A stretch of DNA of 64,000 nucleotides from Toxonevra muliebris (lineage: Eukaryota; Arthropoda; Insecta; Diptera; Pallopteridae): NCBI GenBank assembly GCA_963691655.1, contig OY829326.1, positions 36,049,989 through 36,113,988 on the forward strand, given 5' to 3'. The notes under the pieces are model-generated. The model saw nothing but the letters and a program-made list of their open reading frames with translations. It was not told the DNA's origin and did no database searches. Positions within the stretch are counted from its first letter, which is position 1. Each line of letters begins with the position of its first letter. This document shows positions 12,251-24,746 of the stretch, piece after piece. A program made the translations under genes and the position numbers.

Positions 12251-15200
12251 TTTAGCTTGAAAAACACTAGGCTCAGTGGAATTGAAATTCATTTGTTAGG
12301 GCCAACGACACTGGCACCAGAAACACAGTACGTTTTCAAAACGTCAATATACCAATGAAGAACGAAGGGATCGAAGTTGGAGAATTGGGCATTCTAGTCG
12401 GACCTAGATTGAAGGGTATTTTTTAATTTCCGGTCGAAGCTTTGATCCAGAATCATAAAATCTAACAAAGAGCCGATTATAGTATTAAAAATTTTACTAA
12501 GTATGGTAAAGTGAAATGGTTACACTTCTTAGTAAGTTGGATGAAACTTTCATCCTCAAATCTGTAATTGCGCATAACACTTTTTGCTTTAATTTTTGAT
12601 CCCGTTTTTTTCGGAATGTTGAGGCCAATCCAATATTTCTGGTATCGGACGTCGCGAAACCTGATAGCCGACTTCTCAGAAATACCACCCAAAGGAATAT
12701 TTAAAATTAAAATAACTCATATTAAAAGTAATTCCAAATGTTATGTTTTTTGGATTGAAAATCTGGAAATTGAACCTGAGGCTTATCGCACAACAATCCA
12801 GATTAAGATTAATATCTGATAAACGTTTAAAAGCATAGTATTATTCTCTATTCTGCTACTTATTCTATAGCTATTTTAAACCTTTAAATATATACACCTA
12901 CTTACACTTTGCACCTACACTCATGTGTATTAAAATCCATCACGAAAAGAAATTGTTGTTGTACCCACCAGAAATAAAATTAGATTTTTTCCCAAAATAT
13001 TTTGGTGGACCTCTAAAAATCGGTTTTTGTATGGGTCAATTTTTCTATAAGTTTCTTTTGGTCAAATAAAACTTCATAGATAATAGTTACTTAAAAAATT
13101 CTACATAATTTTTTTTTAAATTCTTAGTAGAGATTCGAAATAATGAGTTTCTGTTGTTGAAAAATTCCCTCATATTAAATTAGATTTTTAAAAGTTTTTT
13201 CAAAACGATCCAGCTCACGAACTGTAATCGTTAGAGCCGAAATATTTTAGGAATCATCATAAAATAAACCGAGGTTCATTTCAATGGGGGTGCAAAAAAG
13301 CTTTTTTTTCGTATGGGGCTTGATGAAGTTCAAAATGCATTTAATGTATTTAATTTAAATAAAAAAATAGTTTAACATTAACGAATTAAATACAATTAAA
13401 ATTCCATTGATCTTCAGTGAAAAAAGAAGTGAAGTAGAAAACCACTTCCCTCAAATATGTATATGTGTTTTTGTTCAGTTCAAGATGCAACACTGAAATA
13501 ACTGACAAACACGTACACACACATGCATATACAAGTCCAATATTACACAAGTATAAGTGCACGCCTGTACTAATGCTATTGCTAACTTATAAGATAGATA
13601 AGTTTGCTCTTGCCTAGAATTTGCAATTTAAGTTCAATGACTCAATGCGGCAACGTCATGGGCAACACTCACTATAGCAACGACAACAACAACTACGGCA
13701 GCAACAGTCGCTATTGCAGCGCCGCGGCAACGATAGCAGCGACGTTTTATTTATGTTTATGTTTACTTTTGTGTTTATTTTTATTATTGTTGAGTTGATA
13801 GTAAAAAGTTGTAAACAAAATAATAGCTACATTGCAATGCAATAACAATATCAAGAACAATAACAACAACAACAGAGACAACAATTAGATATTCTATTCA
13901 GAAAAACTACAATATGCTGATAAAAATGAGCTACAAATAAGTTAGATCTGTGTGTGCAGGGATTCAAGCTTAGCGATCACCCTCCCACATTAATATTTAC
14001 AACAGCTACAATTAGTTGGTTGAAATAATATTTATAACGAAATATTTTACCGATATTTCTAAATTCAAATACTTTTTTTTTGATTATTTTACCAACAACT
14101 GGCAGGCTAAGACCACGAACAGGACAAAAATAGAAAAAGGAAATATTTCTGTTAGTGTACCATTACCTGGCATTGAGAAACCTTTAAGAGTCTCATACAT
14201 ATGTATATATTGTCATGAATATTGGCGATTAAGTCTTTTGCGATATTTATAATCGGCAAAGAAAAGTTATTTTGGGTAAGAGAACAGGGGAACATGAGAT
14301 ATCAAGTTGCTGCACCACACGAGAAACCCTTCAATGAAATCTCACAGGCTTCAAATAAAGAATTTTTATAAGCATACCTCGGGATTTGACCCAACGCAAT
14401 GAAGCACGAAAAAAAAAGTTGGTAAAGTATAAACCTATGTTTGTATATACGTATAAATAAATATTACACTGTGCGACAGCACACATGAAACATACCATAT
14501 ACACGTGTTAGTAAAGCTGAAATATGGGATAATAAAATAGTAAAAAAGATAAATCATACTTTCTAATAAAAATGTAAAAATATTACCAAGAATATTTAGA
14601 AGAAAATGATATAAAAAATGTGAATCTTAAGTAGTGATTAGTTGGCATATACTAAAATTTCAGCCTGATTGCCTAATTGGTTAGGAATCAAAAGTATCGA
14701 CAACCTGCTATTTCCTCTTTAACGTGTATTAGGTCTACTTCATGTGTACAAACAAATGTTAATTTTTGTCTCTAATGTGTTTTTTTGTTTTTGTTGAGTT
14801 GCCAACTAACCACTGCCAAGCAGTTCATACTCAATTGAGCTAGGGGAAAAATACTTTGATTTAAAGATTATATTGTACATTTCGTCCCTTCTCAACGCAA
14901 AAATCATGTATTACAACAGCGCCAAACTAACGCTTATACGTTTCATATCAGTTTTAATATAGCATGTCTTAGGAGAAGTGCAATAATGAGTGCTATAGAT
15001 ATAGTAAGAACCTTCGCTCGTTCATTACTGCGTGTGCTTACTTAACCCATTTTGGGCTACTGGTCGATTAATCCACCAATTCGGTTTTATTATTTTCCTG
15101 GACAAATTCGTGTTTTCTTGGTATACAACATCCAGAAACCAAGGAGGCAAAAAATTTAAGAATCATTTTTATTTTAATAAAATAAATTTAAGTCCATTGA

Positions 15201-16811
15201 AAAAATATTTTATAAATATTTTATAAATATTTCAACTAGAGCTGGTAGCAGGCCAATGGGTTACGTTGAGAAAGAGTGGAGGAAAAAAAAATATTGAATA
15301 TCTATACCATGCATACAAATTCCTTAATTACTGCGTCATTTTATTTATTTTTTTTTTAATTAAAAATATAAGAAAAGTGAAATAAAACCCACACATTTTT
15401 CCTAAAATTGTGCAACCACTCTGCTTCCTGGCAGAGTGAAAAATAACTTACTGCATTTCTCGCTTGGTTAATCGTTCATAACGTCTCGTTGAACGATACT
15501 CGTTTTCATCGTTCGATTGAGAACTTCATTTTTTTGATCGCATGGTTGCTCAGCAATTTTCGAATCCAGAGATTTTCTAAGCACTTTTAAAATTTTTGTT
15601 TGATTCATTTGCAACCATTAAAATGAATAAAATTTCCATTGGTAAGGGGTGGATTTTAATCTCAAACCCCTCCCCCGCCCCCCTCCCTTGAACACGCTAG
15701 TTTTTTCTAGTATTTTCTCACAATCATCTCATAATTAAGTTATAATTTAAGATAACAGCATTAAGCATTTCTAAATAGCTTTTGAGCTGATTTTGTAAAA
15801 GTTCAGGTAGTTGATAGGCCATGGCTATACAATTCTTCGCTCTAATATCCATGGAATAATTTAAAATAAAATCAATTTAATACAAAAATGATTGAATCGT
15901 TGTGGCTTTTGATTAAGTTGTAAATATAAAATAATGATCGATTACTTATTGTATAAGTCAATCAAAACATTGTTTTTAAAATTAAGTATTTGCTCTACTC
16001 TACTATATATAGATAGGAAGTTCATTGCACTCTGCATACTCTCACGTATGTATATAAATATATACATAGTTGCTATTCAGAGAATAAGATGATCAATCAT
16101 TTTGGCACTATTCCATGTCGTCATTCATGCATAACGGAGAAACTCTTCCTGATTTGTAGTGTTGCCACTTTCATACTTGCTTACATACTTGTATAACATT
16201 TACTACTACATACATATTTATGCTCGTGTGGTAAAAAATAAAAGGGATTCTTAAAATTGTTGCCATTACAAACAAAAATTTTTAAGAAAATGTTGCATTT
16301 GCCAATGTTTTGCTGTTAAGTTTGTGCAATATTCCACAACTCAACACCAACAAAAGCAACAACAATACGGAAACTTTGAATGTCAGCAACCTCAATAAAA
16401 TTTCACGATTTTTCCTGGGTCATGATCTTCTTTTATTTTTATTTTGAGCAAATTTCTTTTTCTTCTTTTTTGTATTGGACTTTCTGACTCTGTATGTATG
16501 AGCGTATGGTATGCATAAATGTATACGAATGATACTGTAGCAGCAACATTTGATAATTTGCAAATGTGTTGCAATACGTGCCAGTGTGGATTTGACCAAA
16601 TATTTTATCATCTAAGCCCTGTAGCGAGAAAAGCATCGTAACTATAAATAACAGTCAGGAAACTGTAACAAAATTATTTAGCATGCAAAGCAGTAAGACA
16701 TGTTTATGAGATATACATAACGACAGGCAGACGGACAGACTGACAGGCGACAGACAGAGAGACTGCAAGTAAGAAAATCGCTTAAGAACTACCGATGTGA
16801 AAATACCTAAA

Positions 16812-16858
<47 letters not shown>

Positions 16859-17095
16859 TGCTGGCATGTATGCTTAAATAATGATGATGGTGGTGATGTT
16901 GTTGTCTTTACATTCAGCAATTTAGCGTTGCAATGGTTAAATTGTGGAGGAGTGAAGAAAGATTTGTAGTTGATGGTCTCATGATTATAATAGTTATTTA
17001 CAAAGTAAATACAATGTCATAGTCCTGTGATTTGTTGTTTTAGAAGAGTACTTACGTTTATAGTTTAAGAATTTGTAAAACTTTGGAATATTTAC
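12251..17095. other. AT-rich intronic stretch, no gene seen
   Basis: Only scattered short frames without domains, a CAA/CAG patch near 13680-13740 and a TA microsatellite (separate entry). By position it lies between the E78A exon and the 17.1-kb exon. Confidence 0.4.
16817..16854. repeat. (TA)n dinucleotide microsatellite
   Basis: About nineteen uninterrupted TA dinucleotides. Inside the long minus-strand intron; no coding implication. Confidence 0.9.
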
Positions 17096-17340
17096 CTGAT
17101 ATAGTATCACTAGAACCAGTCGAACTCACTGATGTATGCCCATCAGGACTTTGTGGTTCATGTGGACTTATGGGCGTGGGTGGTGTTAAAGCTGGCGATG
17201 ATATTGCTGGTAATATTACTGCTGATTTTGTTGTGGTAGTTGTTGTCGTTGTTGCTGCTGCTGTTGCACTGAAATCATCAATTTCGTGTTTCAATTGAAA
17301 ATTAAAATATGACGATGTGGAGGCACTGGACAGCACGATT
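17096..17340 (-). CDS. Eip78C: probable Eip78C alternative N-terminal exon (Ser/Thr/Pro-rich)
   Basis: An internal exon with acceptor TTTTAG and donor TCAG|GTAAAT, 245 bases, encoding I-V-L-S-S-A-S-T-S-S-Y-F-N-F-Q-L-K-H-E-I, a poly-Thr run, then a proline-directed segment (S-P-A-L-T-P-P-T-P-I-S-P-H-E-P-Q-S-P) and S-S-T-G-S-S-D-T-I-S. It starts in phase 2, matching the donor of the 24.7-kb exon, and ends in phase 1, the same phase as the E78A exon at 5669. Both N termini could therefore splice to one downstream zinc-finger exon, as in the related gene E75. Assignment to Eip78C rests on strand, phase and position, not on recognised sequence; another gene is possible. Confidence 0.6.
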
Positions 17341-20300
17341 CTAAAATGTTATTGTGAAAATATTTAAAAGTAATTATTGATTTATTTTTACAATTAAAAT
17401 AAAATCGTGAATTTAATTATTTAGAACTGCTGTTTGAGTGATACTACTGAAAATATAGATTTGCCCCTCTGGGCCAGTTGCTGAGTGCAAGTTTCAAATT
17501 GGTCTGAGTCTATGTTGGTTGGATACTCCATCAGTACTAAAAAAAAAAACAACAGGCTTGCTGGACTAGCAACTAGGGATGTCATCTTCAGATATTATCT
17601 GAAAAATATGAATCTTAGGATGCGACATCAATGCACGTTTCGTGTCGAAGTCCACCGCTGACAAGTTGGATGCTATTTACTTTGGGTTGCCAATCCATTG
17701 GTGGTGACGAAAAAAGATGCTTGCAGGAATGAGGTCGAGGAACTCTCGGTCAACCTACATAAGTAACTAAATCACGCGTAGAGTATGAAAATAAACCAAA
17801 CAATTGCGGCTGAATGGTCTAGAGTGGAAAATTTTTTAAAATAAAAAACCTTTTGTATGGGATGTTTCGAGGACTTCTATTATTTTAATCTTGCACGGGC
17901 AGGCCTAGTTAGTAACTAAAAAAATCAAGAGTTTTACATTTTTTCACTTTGTTTTTGGGTAGACTATTCCATTAGGCTGACTCGACCCGATTGGTGTGAT
18001 TGTGTCACACTCTGGAAACAGTTCGGATATGTAACAGTACTAGCCCAAAGTTGGGATGATTTTTAAGAAGTTCCACTTCTTAGTTGTTCTAGCAAAAAAC
18101 AGACACATAAAATGTGTTTTGTGAATACGTGTTTCAGAAACCGAAGTTGATTTATTCAAGCGGTAAAAAAGTGAAAAATTCACCAATTTTGTCCCCTCCC
18201 CCCCCCGGTCGTAACACATCGTAACAAAATGTACGTACATCATCTGTATTTGATAATATAAAATCGACGTTACGTAACGCATTTGAGGACCCCCCTTCCC
18301 CCATGTAACACTTCACAACATATTGGCGGACCCCCTTCCCCCCTCGCGCACTATATAATCTGTAAACGGCCCCTGAATCGTAATGGCAAGAATAGGAAAA
18401 GCTCAAAAGAAACTGAAAAAATTGCAGGTCAGACATCGCTGTACTCTTCCTCTTTCTTTTTCTCACCTTCGCCAACTAATACTTCTACTGTTATGGCACA
18501 ACAGTCCCTGGAGGGTCAAGGCCGAGCTTTTCGTATCCATTCATGTTGTGTGAGTTATATTTATACACGAATGGAAAGGACCTACTGTTTTATATCGAAT
18601 CCGAACGGCGAAGTGAAAAGCTTTTCATAGGCATTTTTTTACTCTTAGAGGCTTGCCATTGCCAGCCAAGAGCCAAGTGGCGCCGTGCAGAAAAATTTTT
18701 ATGTTCTATTTTTGATTTTTGAGCGTGCCGAGATATGAACCCGAGCCCCTCTGCATAGCAGTCCAACACACTAACCACTAGGCTACGGCGACAACAATCT
18801 CACGAAATTGCTAGCGATAATTGCCTAGGTTAAAAGAATACTTACTTACTACTCACTTACTGTAATTCTCATCTTCTAGAAGAGCTTAGAGCCACTACAT
18901 TTGATCTGAATCTGACTCGGTTTTGATGCTTCGCGGCATACATATGCATGTATAATTGACAAAGCTAAGTAAGATATTAAAGGTTCTACTCTATTTAGCT
19001 GGTCACTAGGATGGCGAGAATTATGAGGGCTCTAATGTAAGACTTAACATGCAATAATTTTGGTAGAGAGTATTCACTAAGACCCACAACGATCTCTACC
19101 TATCTTCAGAGCATATAAGCGATTAAGATTTATTCTACTCCTTTCATTCTAATCAAAGCCAAAATGCATTTTCTTGTATATCACAAATGCAATTTATGCA
19201 ATTCTATTTAAAAAATGGAAAACGCATCAACTGCAATTTCAATAACAATTTCCGCAAGCAATTTTTTTCTTCGACATATCAGCGAATGTCAATCTCTCAT
19301 TGAATTATTCAATAAACTCTGTTGATCGGAAAGGGATGACGACGACGATGACGTTGATGATGACTACGTTTGTATTATTGACAAGGAATAAACAAATAAT
19401 TGGCCATTTCGAAATTTATTGAATGGCAAAGCAATTTTATTGCATTGAAATAAAAGTATGTAGCTACCCGATGTACTTTCAAGTAAAATAGTATAAAAAA
19501 ATATGTATATAAGTACGCAAAATACTCAAACAATGTAATCAGAGTAAATGTATAAAATGATAAAATACAAGGCACAAATACGGCTATATACATACATATG
19601 TATATAGGTACATACATATATTAAATAAATGTATATATATGTATGAATGTAAAGACGGCATTTTATTTCATACATGTTTGTTTACTAAACTGTGTATAAG
19701 TATATGTGCACTTACAGCATATGCTACGACCAGCATACATATGTATGCACATATCTCTTTATATACATATACACATTAAACCTACTTCATACGTTGGCGC
19801 AATATCTCCACTGTACATGTCCTTCCGTTTCTTTTTTCTTTCAATATGTAACGTGCACGTGAGACAAGTAAAGTGTATAAAAATGAAAATCGATTTCCTG
19901 TTTATGTTTTTCTTTTTCTCTCTTTCTGTGCCTGCTTTTATATTTTTGATAGTACAACATTTTCTTTTGTTGTTATTGTTGTTGTTACAGTTTGGATACT
20001 CATTTTTACCGTTAACCTCTTCACATGAGCATCCTTGTTGGCATATTTTACTGTCATAATATTTTTGCAAAAATAGAAAACAAGAAATAAAAATTAATAA
20101 ATATGTACATTAGGGTGGATCGAAATGCATGAGAAAAATTTTACCTGTATCGGATATGCGATAAAGTTGTTTTTCACGTAATTCTACATAACTCTAAGTC
20201 GAAGTTTAACACTGCGAACTTTCAAGTTTTTACTTTAGTTAAAAAAAAAAAATTTAAAATAGCAACTTTCTGTATTTATTTATTTTTATTTTTAATGTTA

Positions 20301-23300
20301 CTCCCCGCTTATGATTCATTCAAATATAATCAGAGAAAGTTTGATATTTCGGCTGCTAGTAATAGTGTATGTTTAAATATTTAAATACCCTAGGCTCTTG
20401 AATAAAGTTTCATGATTGTTCTTTGGTTAATTTTCATTTTCCTAGTTGTCGATCAAAATGATCTAAAACTGGTAAAATAGAATTTGCAGCAGAGTTAAAA
20501 AAAACTAAAACACATACTTCTATGCAATTTTATTTTAATTTATGGGCTTGAATAACACTTTCGAAATATCATTTAATCAAATTTTTTTAAATTCCCTACA
20601 TTTTTGGTAATTTAAAAAACAAAACAGTCAATATTTATTCCAAGAGTCGGATGTTCAATTCGATTTCCTATTCCTCTTCTCAGGGATTATCATCTTCATT
20701 AGTGCCTTACGCTATCGTGAATCCTCTTGAGAAATTCGTACCAGACTAAGGTTAGTATATAATTTTTAAAGAATTTAAAGGAATTTTATGAGCGACTAAT
20801 TAAAATGTGGATTCATTGCTTTTTGCAATGAATATCATAAAACATTTTCATGAACTTTATATAATTAGAACGACATCTAGATCGTTGAGAATAAAATTCT
20901 TTTACATTTGGAATAATTGGAAAATTTTCAATGTTCCTTGCAATGATCTGTTGATTGCTAAAACGAGTTGCTATCAAAACGATCAAAAATCCTTACAAAA
21001 ACTATGTCAAATTGGCCGATTTCATTTCAAATGATCTATCTCTGTTAAAGACATTAAATATTGGCAACAACTCTTTTTACCAATCGCAAGATCGCTCAAA
21101 GGCACAACGATTTAAACAAAAAAAAAAAAAAACCATTTAAATAAGAATGAGATTTGTTTGTTCGCCAATTTCTCATTTTTTTCAAATGCCCCGAAATGGT
21201 GTTACTTTGATTGTGTTAACTGCTAGGGCAATTTTTATATTTACGTTCCGCTATGCTCTTTCCAAGGAATAAAATTTTAAGTTCGCAGCATCAAACTTGA
21301 ACTTAGAGATACATAAGAGTAGCTTGGCATTTTATGTAGAATAACTGTATCGCAAAGCCGATATAAGAAAATAAATTTCCCACCCTTAAGTACATATGTG
21401 CACATATACATATTTATGTACTTACTACCAAAATATTCATGTACTTGCTCACATGACAACAGAAAATGATATTTTTGGGTAATAAAAATTTATATAAAGA
21501 ACGGAACACATTAAATATGTTTTTAAGCTCGAATTTCAAAGTTCCTACAACTCTTCAGAATTCAATTCTGTACAGTTTTTCTTGAGAATATGTATGCATT
21601 TCTCATTCATAAGAACTTTTTCATACAATTTTCTATTATTTACTTGTATAATTGTATTTCATACTTTTTCTTTATAAGGAAGAAATAACACAAAAGTCAC
21701 TCTAAAAGCATACATACATATACATATGCAAAACTATAATTTTTATATCATCATTCTTTATAAACTTTTCATTTTTATACTTATTTGAATTACAATATGT
21801 GTGTATAGTTACTACTTGGAATACTCTTCTAACTAGGCTTCAAACAATAGTATCCTGTAAAGAGCAATTTCCTACATGTAGTATATACATATATATGTAT
21901 ATACATACATATGCGCATACATAACTATATGGAGAACATATGGTACAAAAAAAAAACTTTCATTTATATGCATGCCGGTACCCAACCCTGCCCATCGACA
22001 ATAAGAATAAAAGGGAAATAACTATTACAAGCTGAAAAAAGGAGAGCACAACTGCGCAAAGTGTAGTTACTTAAAATACTATGTACATATGTTAAAATAA
22101 GTAAAAAAAAATACAACATTTTAAATTTAAATAAAAAAAAGAAAAGCAAAAAGAAAATAGTTCAGTGAATTGAAAAAGGGAAATAAATCTGGCACAGACT
22201 TGTACCAACAACAACAAAAAATGGAAAAAGAAATGTGAGTAAAAACGCCCTAATTTAGGTCACCAAGCATTGAAGTATTCAACGCCTGTTGTGCGATTTT
22301 AATAAACGCTTTAATGCAATTTAATCGCGCACACTAACTCATTTTTTTAAAGATTATGGAAGTATTTATTGCTTAAAGTTCTTCTACACAGACATAAAAA
22401 TATATTTAGTAAGATCTTTCCCAACGATCTGTACTGAAGTATAAAATTTCAAATTCATTATTGGAAACATACAAGAAATTACAAAATATGAAAAACCGGT
22501 AGTATTACGATATTTCCGTCTGCAATTTCTTACTTCTTGAATGGAAAAAATTAATACAAGATACATTCAATTATAAATCATTTGTTTAACTGCAACAACC
22601 ATTTCAAGAAATTGCTGAATAGGCTGATGACCAATGTATGCAGTATAAGGATCTGAAGAAACTAATAAACGACTTCCTTTGTATCATAAATTGATCCTAA
22701 AAGTATGCCACAAAACTTTCTCTACAAAATTATCAGCTTTTTATTGATTTTTTGCAAGGAAAGTGAGAAAAAAGTGATTGTTATTATAAAAGTACAACTT
22801 TTGCAGAATAAATTATACAATAATGGAAAGTAAGGACTCGATACTTCATCCCAATATAAGTTAAAAGACAGTGCATCACGGTGGGCGCAAGTTTTACTTC
22901 TTCAAAGCTTGAATAAAGACAATTCTTTAATCACTTTTATATATTACTTATATCCAACTTGTTACTAATCCAATAAAAAATATCCACTTTCCACTACTAA
23001 GAAATTGATTTCAACAAACGAAAAGTTTTTCGAGTCAATTTTTCCAATAATCACGTGACTTTAATAGCTTTTTAAGAAACAATTTATTTATATATAAAAA
23101 AACAAACATTTTGGATCACATGAAAAAGATAAAGCACTGTGAGGCGTACTTAAAACTATCCAGAATTATTGCCAAGCACATCAGAGTTTTTTTTTACTCA
23201 AAGTCAGAGGAGCCATGTCATTGTAATAATAAGTAGTTATATTAACTTCAAGAGCTAGAGGTTTGATATCTGATGGAAACTTGAACCTCACATTTTCTCT

Positions 23301-24331
23301 TCTTACACCTTTTTTTGGTATTTTATACACAAAACAAAAAAACTTGTAATTTTTTCATTACGGAGGTCTTTGATTCGGGCATCAAGCCTATGATTCTTGA
23401 CTGCGGTGACAAGATTCCTCTATAACTTGTTTCTGTAACTTTAAAATGTTTCAGTAACTGCAGTAATTGGAAACTCTAAGTGGGATGGAAATATTTAAGG
23501 CTCAATGGAAGAAAACAGAAACAGTAATGAATTTTTTTACCGAGTTAACTCAATTCAATTTCGGGTTGACTGCAAGTAAACAAAATACACAAGAAGCTAT
23601 TATACCCACTGCGATATCTGTGGTTTCCCGAGTTAACGATGACACAGAGTTACGAACAATGAACTTAATTAGCTATATTGGGAAGCCACATTTATAAGTA
23701 AGGAATTTACACAAACTTAATCAAGAAGCGATTTTATTTACCTTTTTATGATTGTATAGCTGTGTGGCAACTGTTTACTGAAACACTTCGAAATATTTCT
23801 TAATCAGCATTGAATGAATCGTAGACAACGATAGAGCTGTCTGATTGTGAGAAAAGATAGCATTATGAACGCTTTTTGGGCTGTATTAAGGTAGCAATGT
23901 TGAAGATTTAAGCTCATGAGTATATAAACTTTGATATTGAGATCGAAATTTGGCTTTTGCGAAATCAGCCATTTTAGATTGAAATTAGGTTTCTAAAATC
24001 AGGTGGAGGATCACTATCTTCCCAGATTTTCTGGTTTGATGTTGTGTCTTTTAATCGTTTACCAAAAGGAGTATCATTTAATTGCTAATAACAACCTAGA
24101 AAGAAATTTACTGAAAAAACTAACGTAGTTCTCATCGAATTCAGGTCATCAGCCTTTAAACGAATATGCAGCGAACATAACCCTCTGCCGCAGCTGAATT
24201 ACCCAAGAGAGAACGAGACCAGACTTGGACAACCAAACAATCTGAAATCCGATATTATTAATTTTTATTGAATAATAACAAAGTGCCAGCTGTATAGATA
24301 TTTTGATTCATGTTTCGGATATAACAAAATA
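17341..24331. other. intronic stretch with SINE and repeat debris
   Basis: Apart from the SINE at 18495-18795 no exon could be supported. Around 18186-18355 is a patch with C-runs (CCCCCC, CCCTTCCCCC) and a TTACGTAA palindrome that looks like part of a repeat I cannot name. 17440-17790 also looks unlike its AT-rich surroundings and may be TE debris. Frames elsewhere are short and without domains. Confidence 0.4.
18495..18795 (-). mobile_element. tRNA-derived SINE, minus orientation
   Basis: On the minus strand the head has box A TAGCCTAGTGG and a slightly degraded box B (GGTTCATATCTC). The body carries TTCGGATTCGATATAAAACA then GTAGGTCC, and later GCTCGGCCTTGACCC. The CGGA-TCGG-AAAC-GTAGGTCC core is shared with the SINE in the Ilk intron and resembles a SINE body I recall as common in tephritid genomes. 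The 3' end is not sharply defined. Confidence 0.6.
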
Positions 24332-24575
24332 TGGGTATTTACGCGTTAATGCTAAAGTGCGAAATTGCGAAAGTGCGACTTAAAGCACTAAGATGTGAGC
24401 GTTCAATGCAAATATTGGAGATTCGAAATAGTTTAACTGTCAAAATATTACCATTTCATTGAAAAATAATGAAAATATTTTGTATTCTTCTTACGAATTT
24501 AAAGGTATAAAGGTGTCAAACTTCCGCACTTTCGCAACGTCGCAAGGGCATGTTGCATCAACCCGTGAATACCCA
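24332..24575. mobile_element. 244-bp MITE with TA flanks
   Basis: The termini TGGGTATTTACGCGTTAATGC and the inverted GCATCAACCCGTGAATACCCA match in about 18 of 21 positions, and both sides are bordered by TA. The inner arms also mirror (AAGTGCGAAATTGCG and CGCACTTTCGCAACG). TA flanks suggest the Tc1/mariner superfamily, but no transposase remains and the family is a guess. Confidence 0.6.
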
Positions 24576-24672
24576 TAATATATAAAACCTTTTTTTGAAA
24601 TTCCTTTTATTTTTCAATTTAAAAAAAGGTCTAAAACTTCTATCAAGCCATCAAAAAATAAATCATACAAAC

Positions 24673-24746
24673 CTGCTAGTGTCACTGACGCTCAAACTGG
24701 AAGTGGTTGGAAACTCCATGGATTGCCGGCCCTCGATGGGGCTGGC
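24673..24746 (-). CDS. Eip78C: probable Eip78C alternative N-terminal exon (24 codons)
   Basis: A small exon of 74 bases encoding A-S-P-I-E-G-R-Q-S-M-E-F-P-T-T-S-S-L-S-V-S-D-T-S with donor CAG|GTTTGT. It enters in phase 0, matching the donor of the 27.5-kb exon, and leaves in phase 2, matching the acceptor at 17340. The chain of three phase matches is the main support. The internal Met could serve as a start for a shorter form. The acceptor (TTATTAAG) has a weak pyrimidine tract. Confidence 0.5.

Noticed and set aside
20110..20270. Sequence starting TAGGGTGGATCGAAATGC, like common fly repeats, with a partly similar stretch at 12940-13340
   Set aside because: I could not define ends, a partner copy or inverted repeats, so no element is called.
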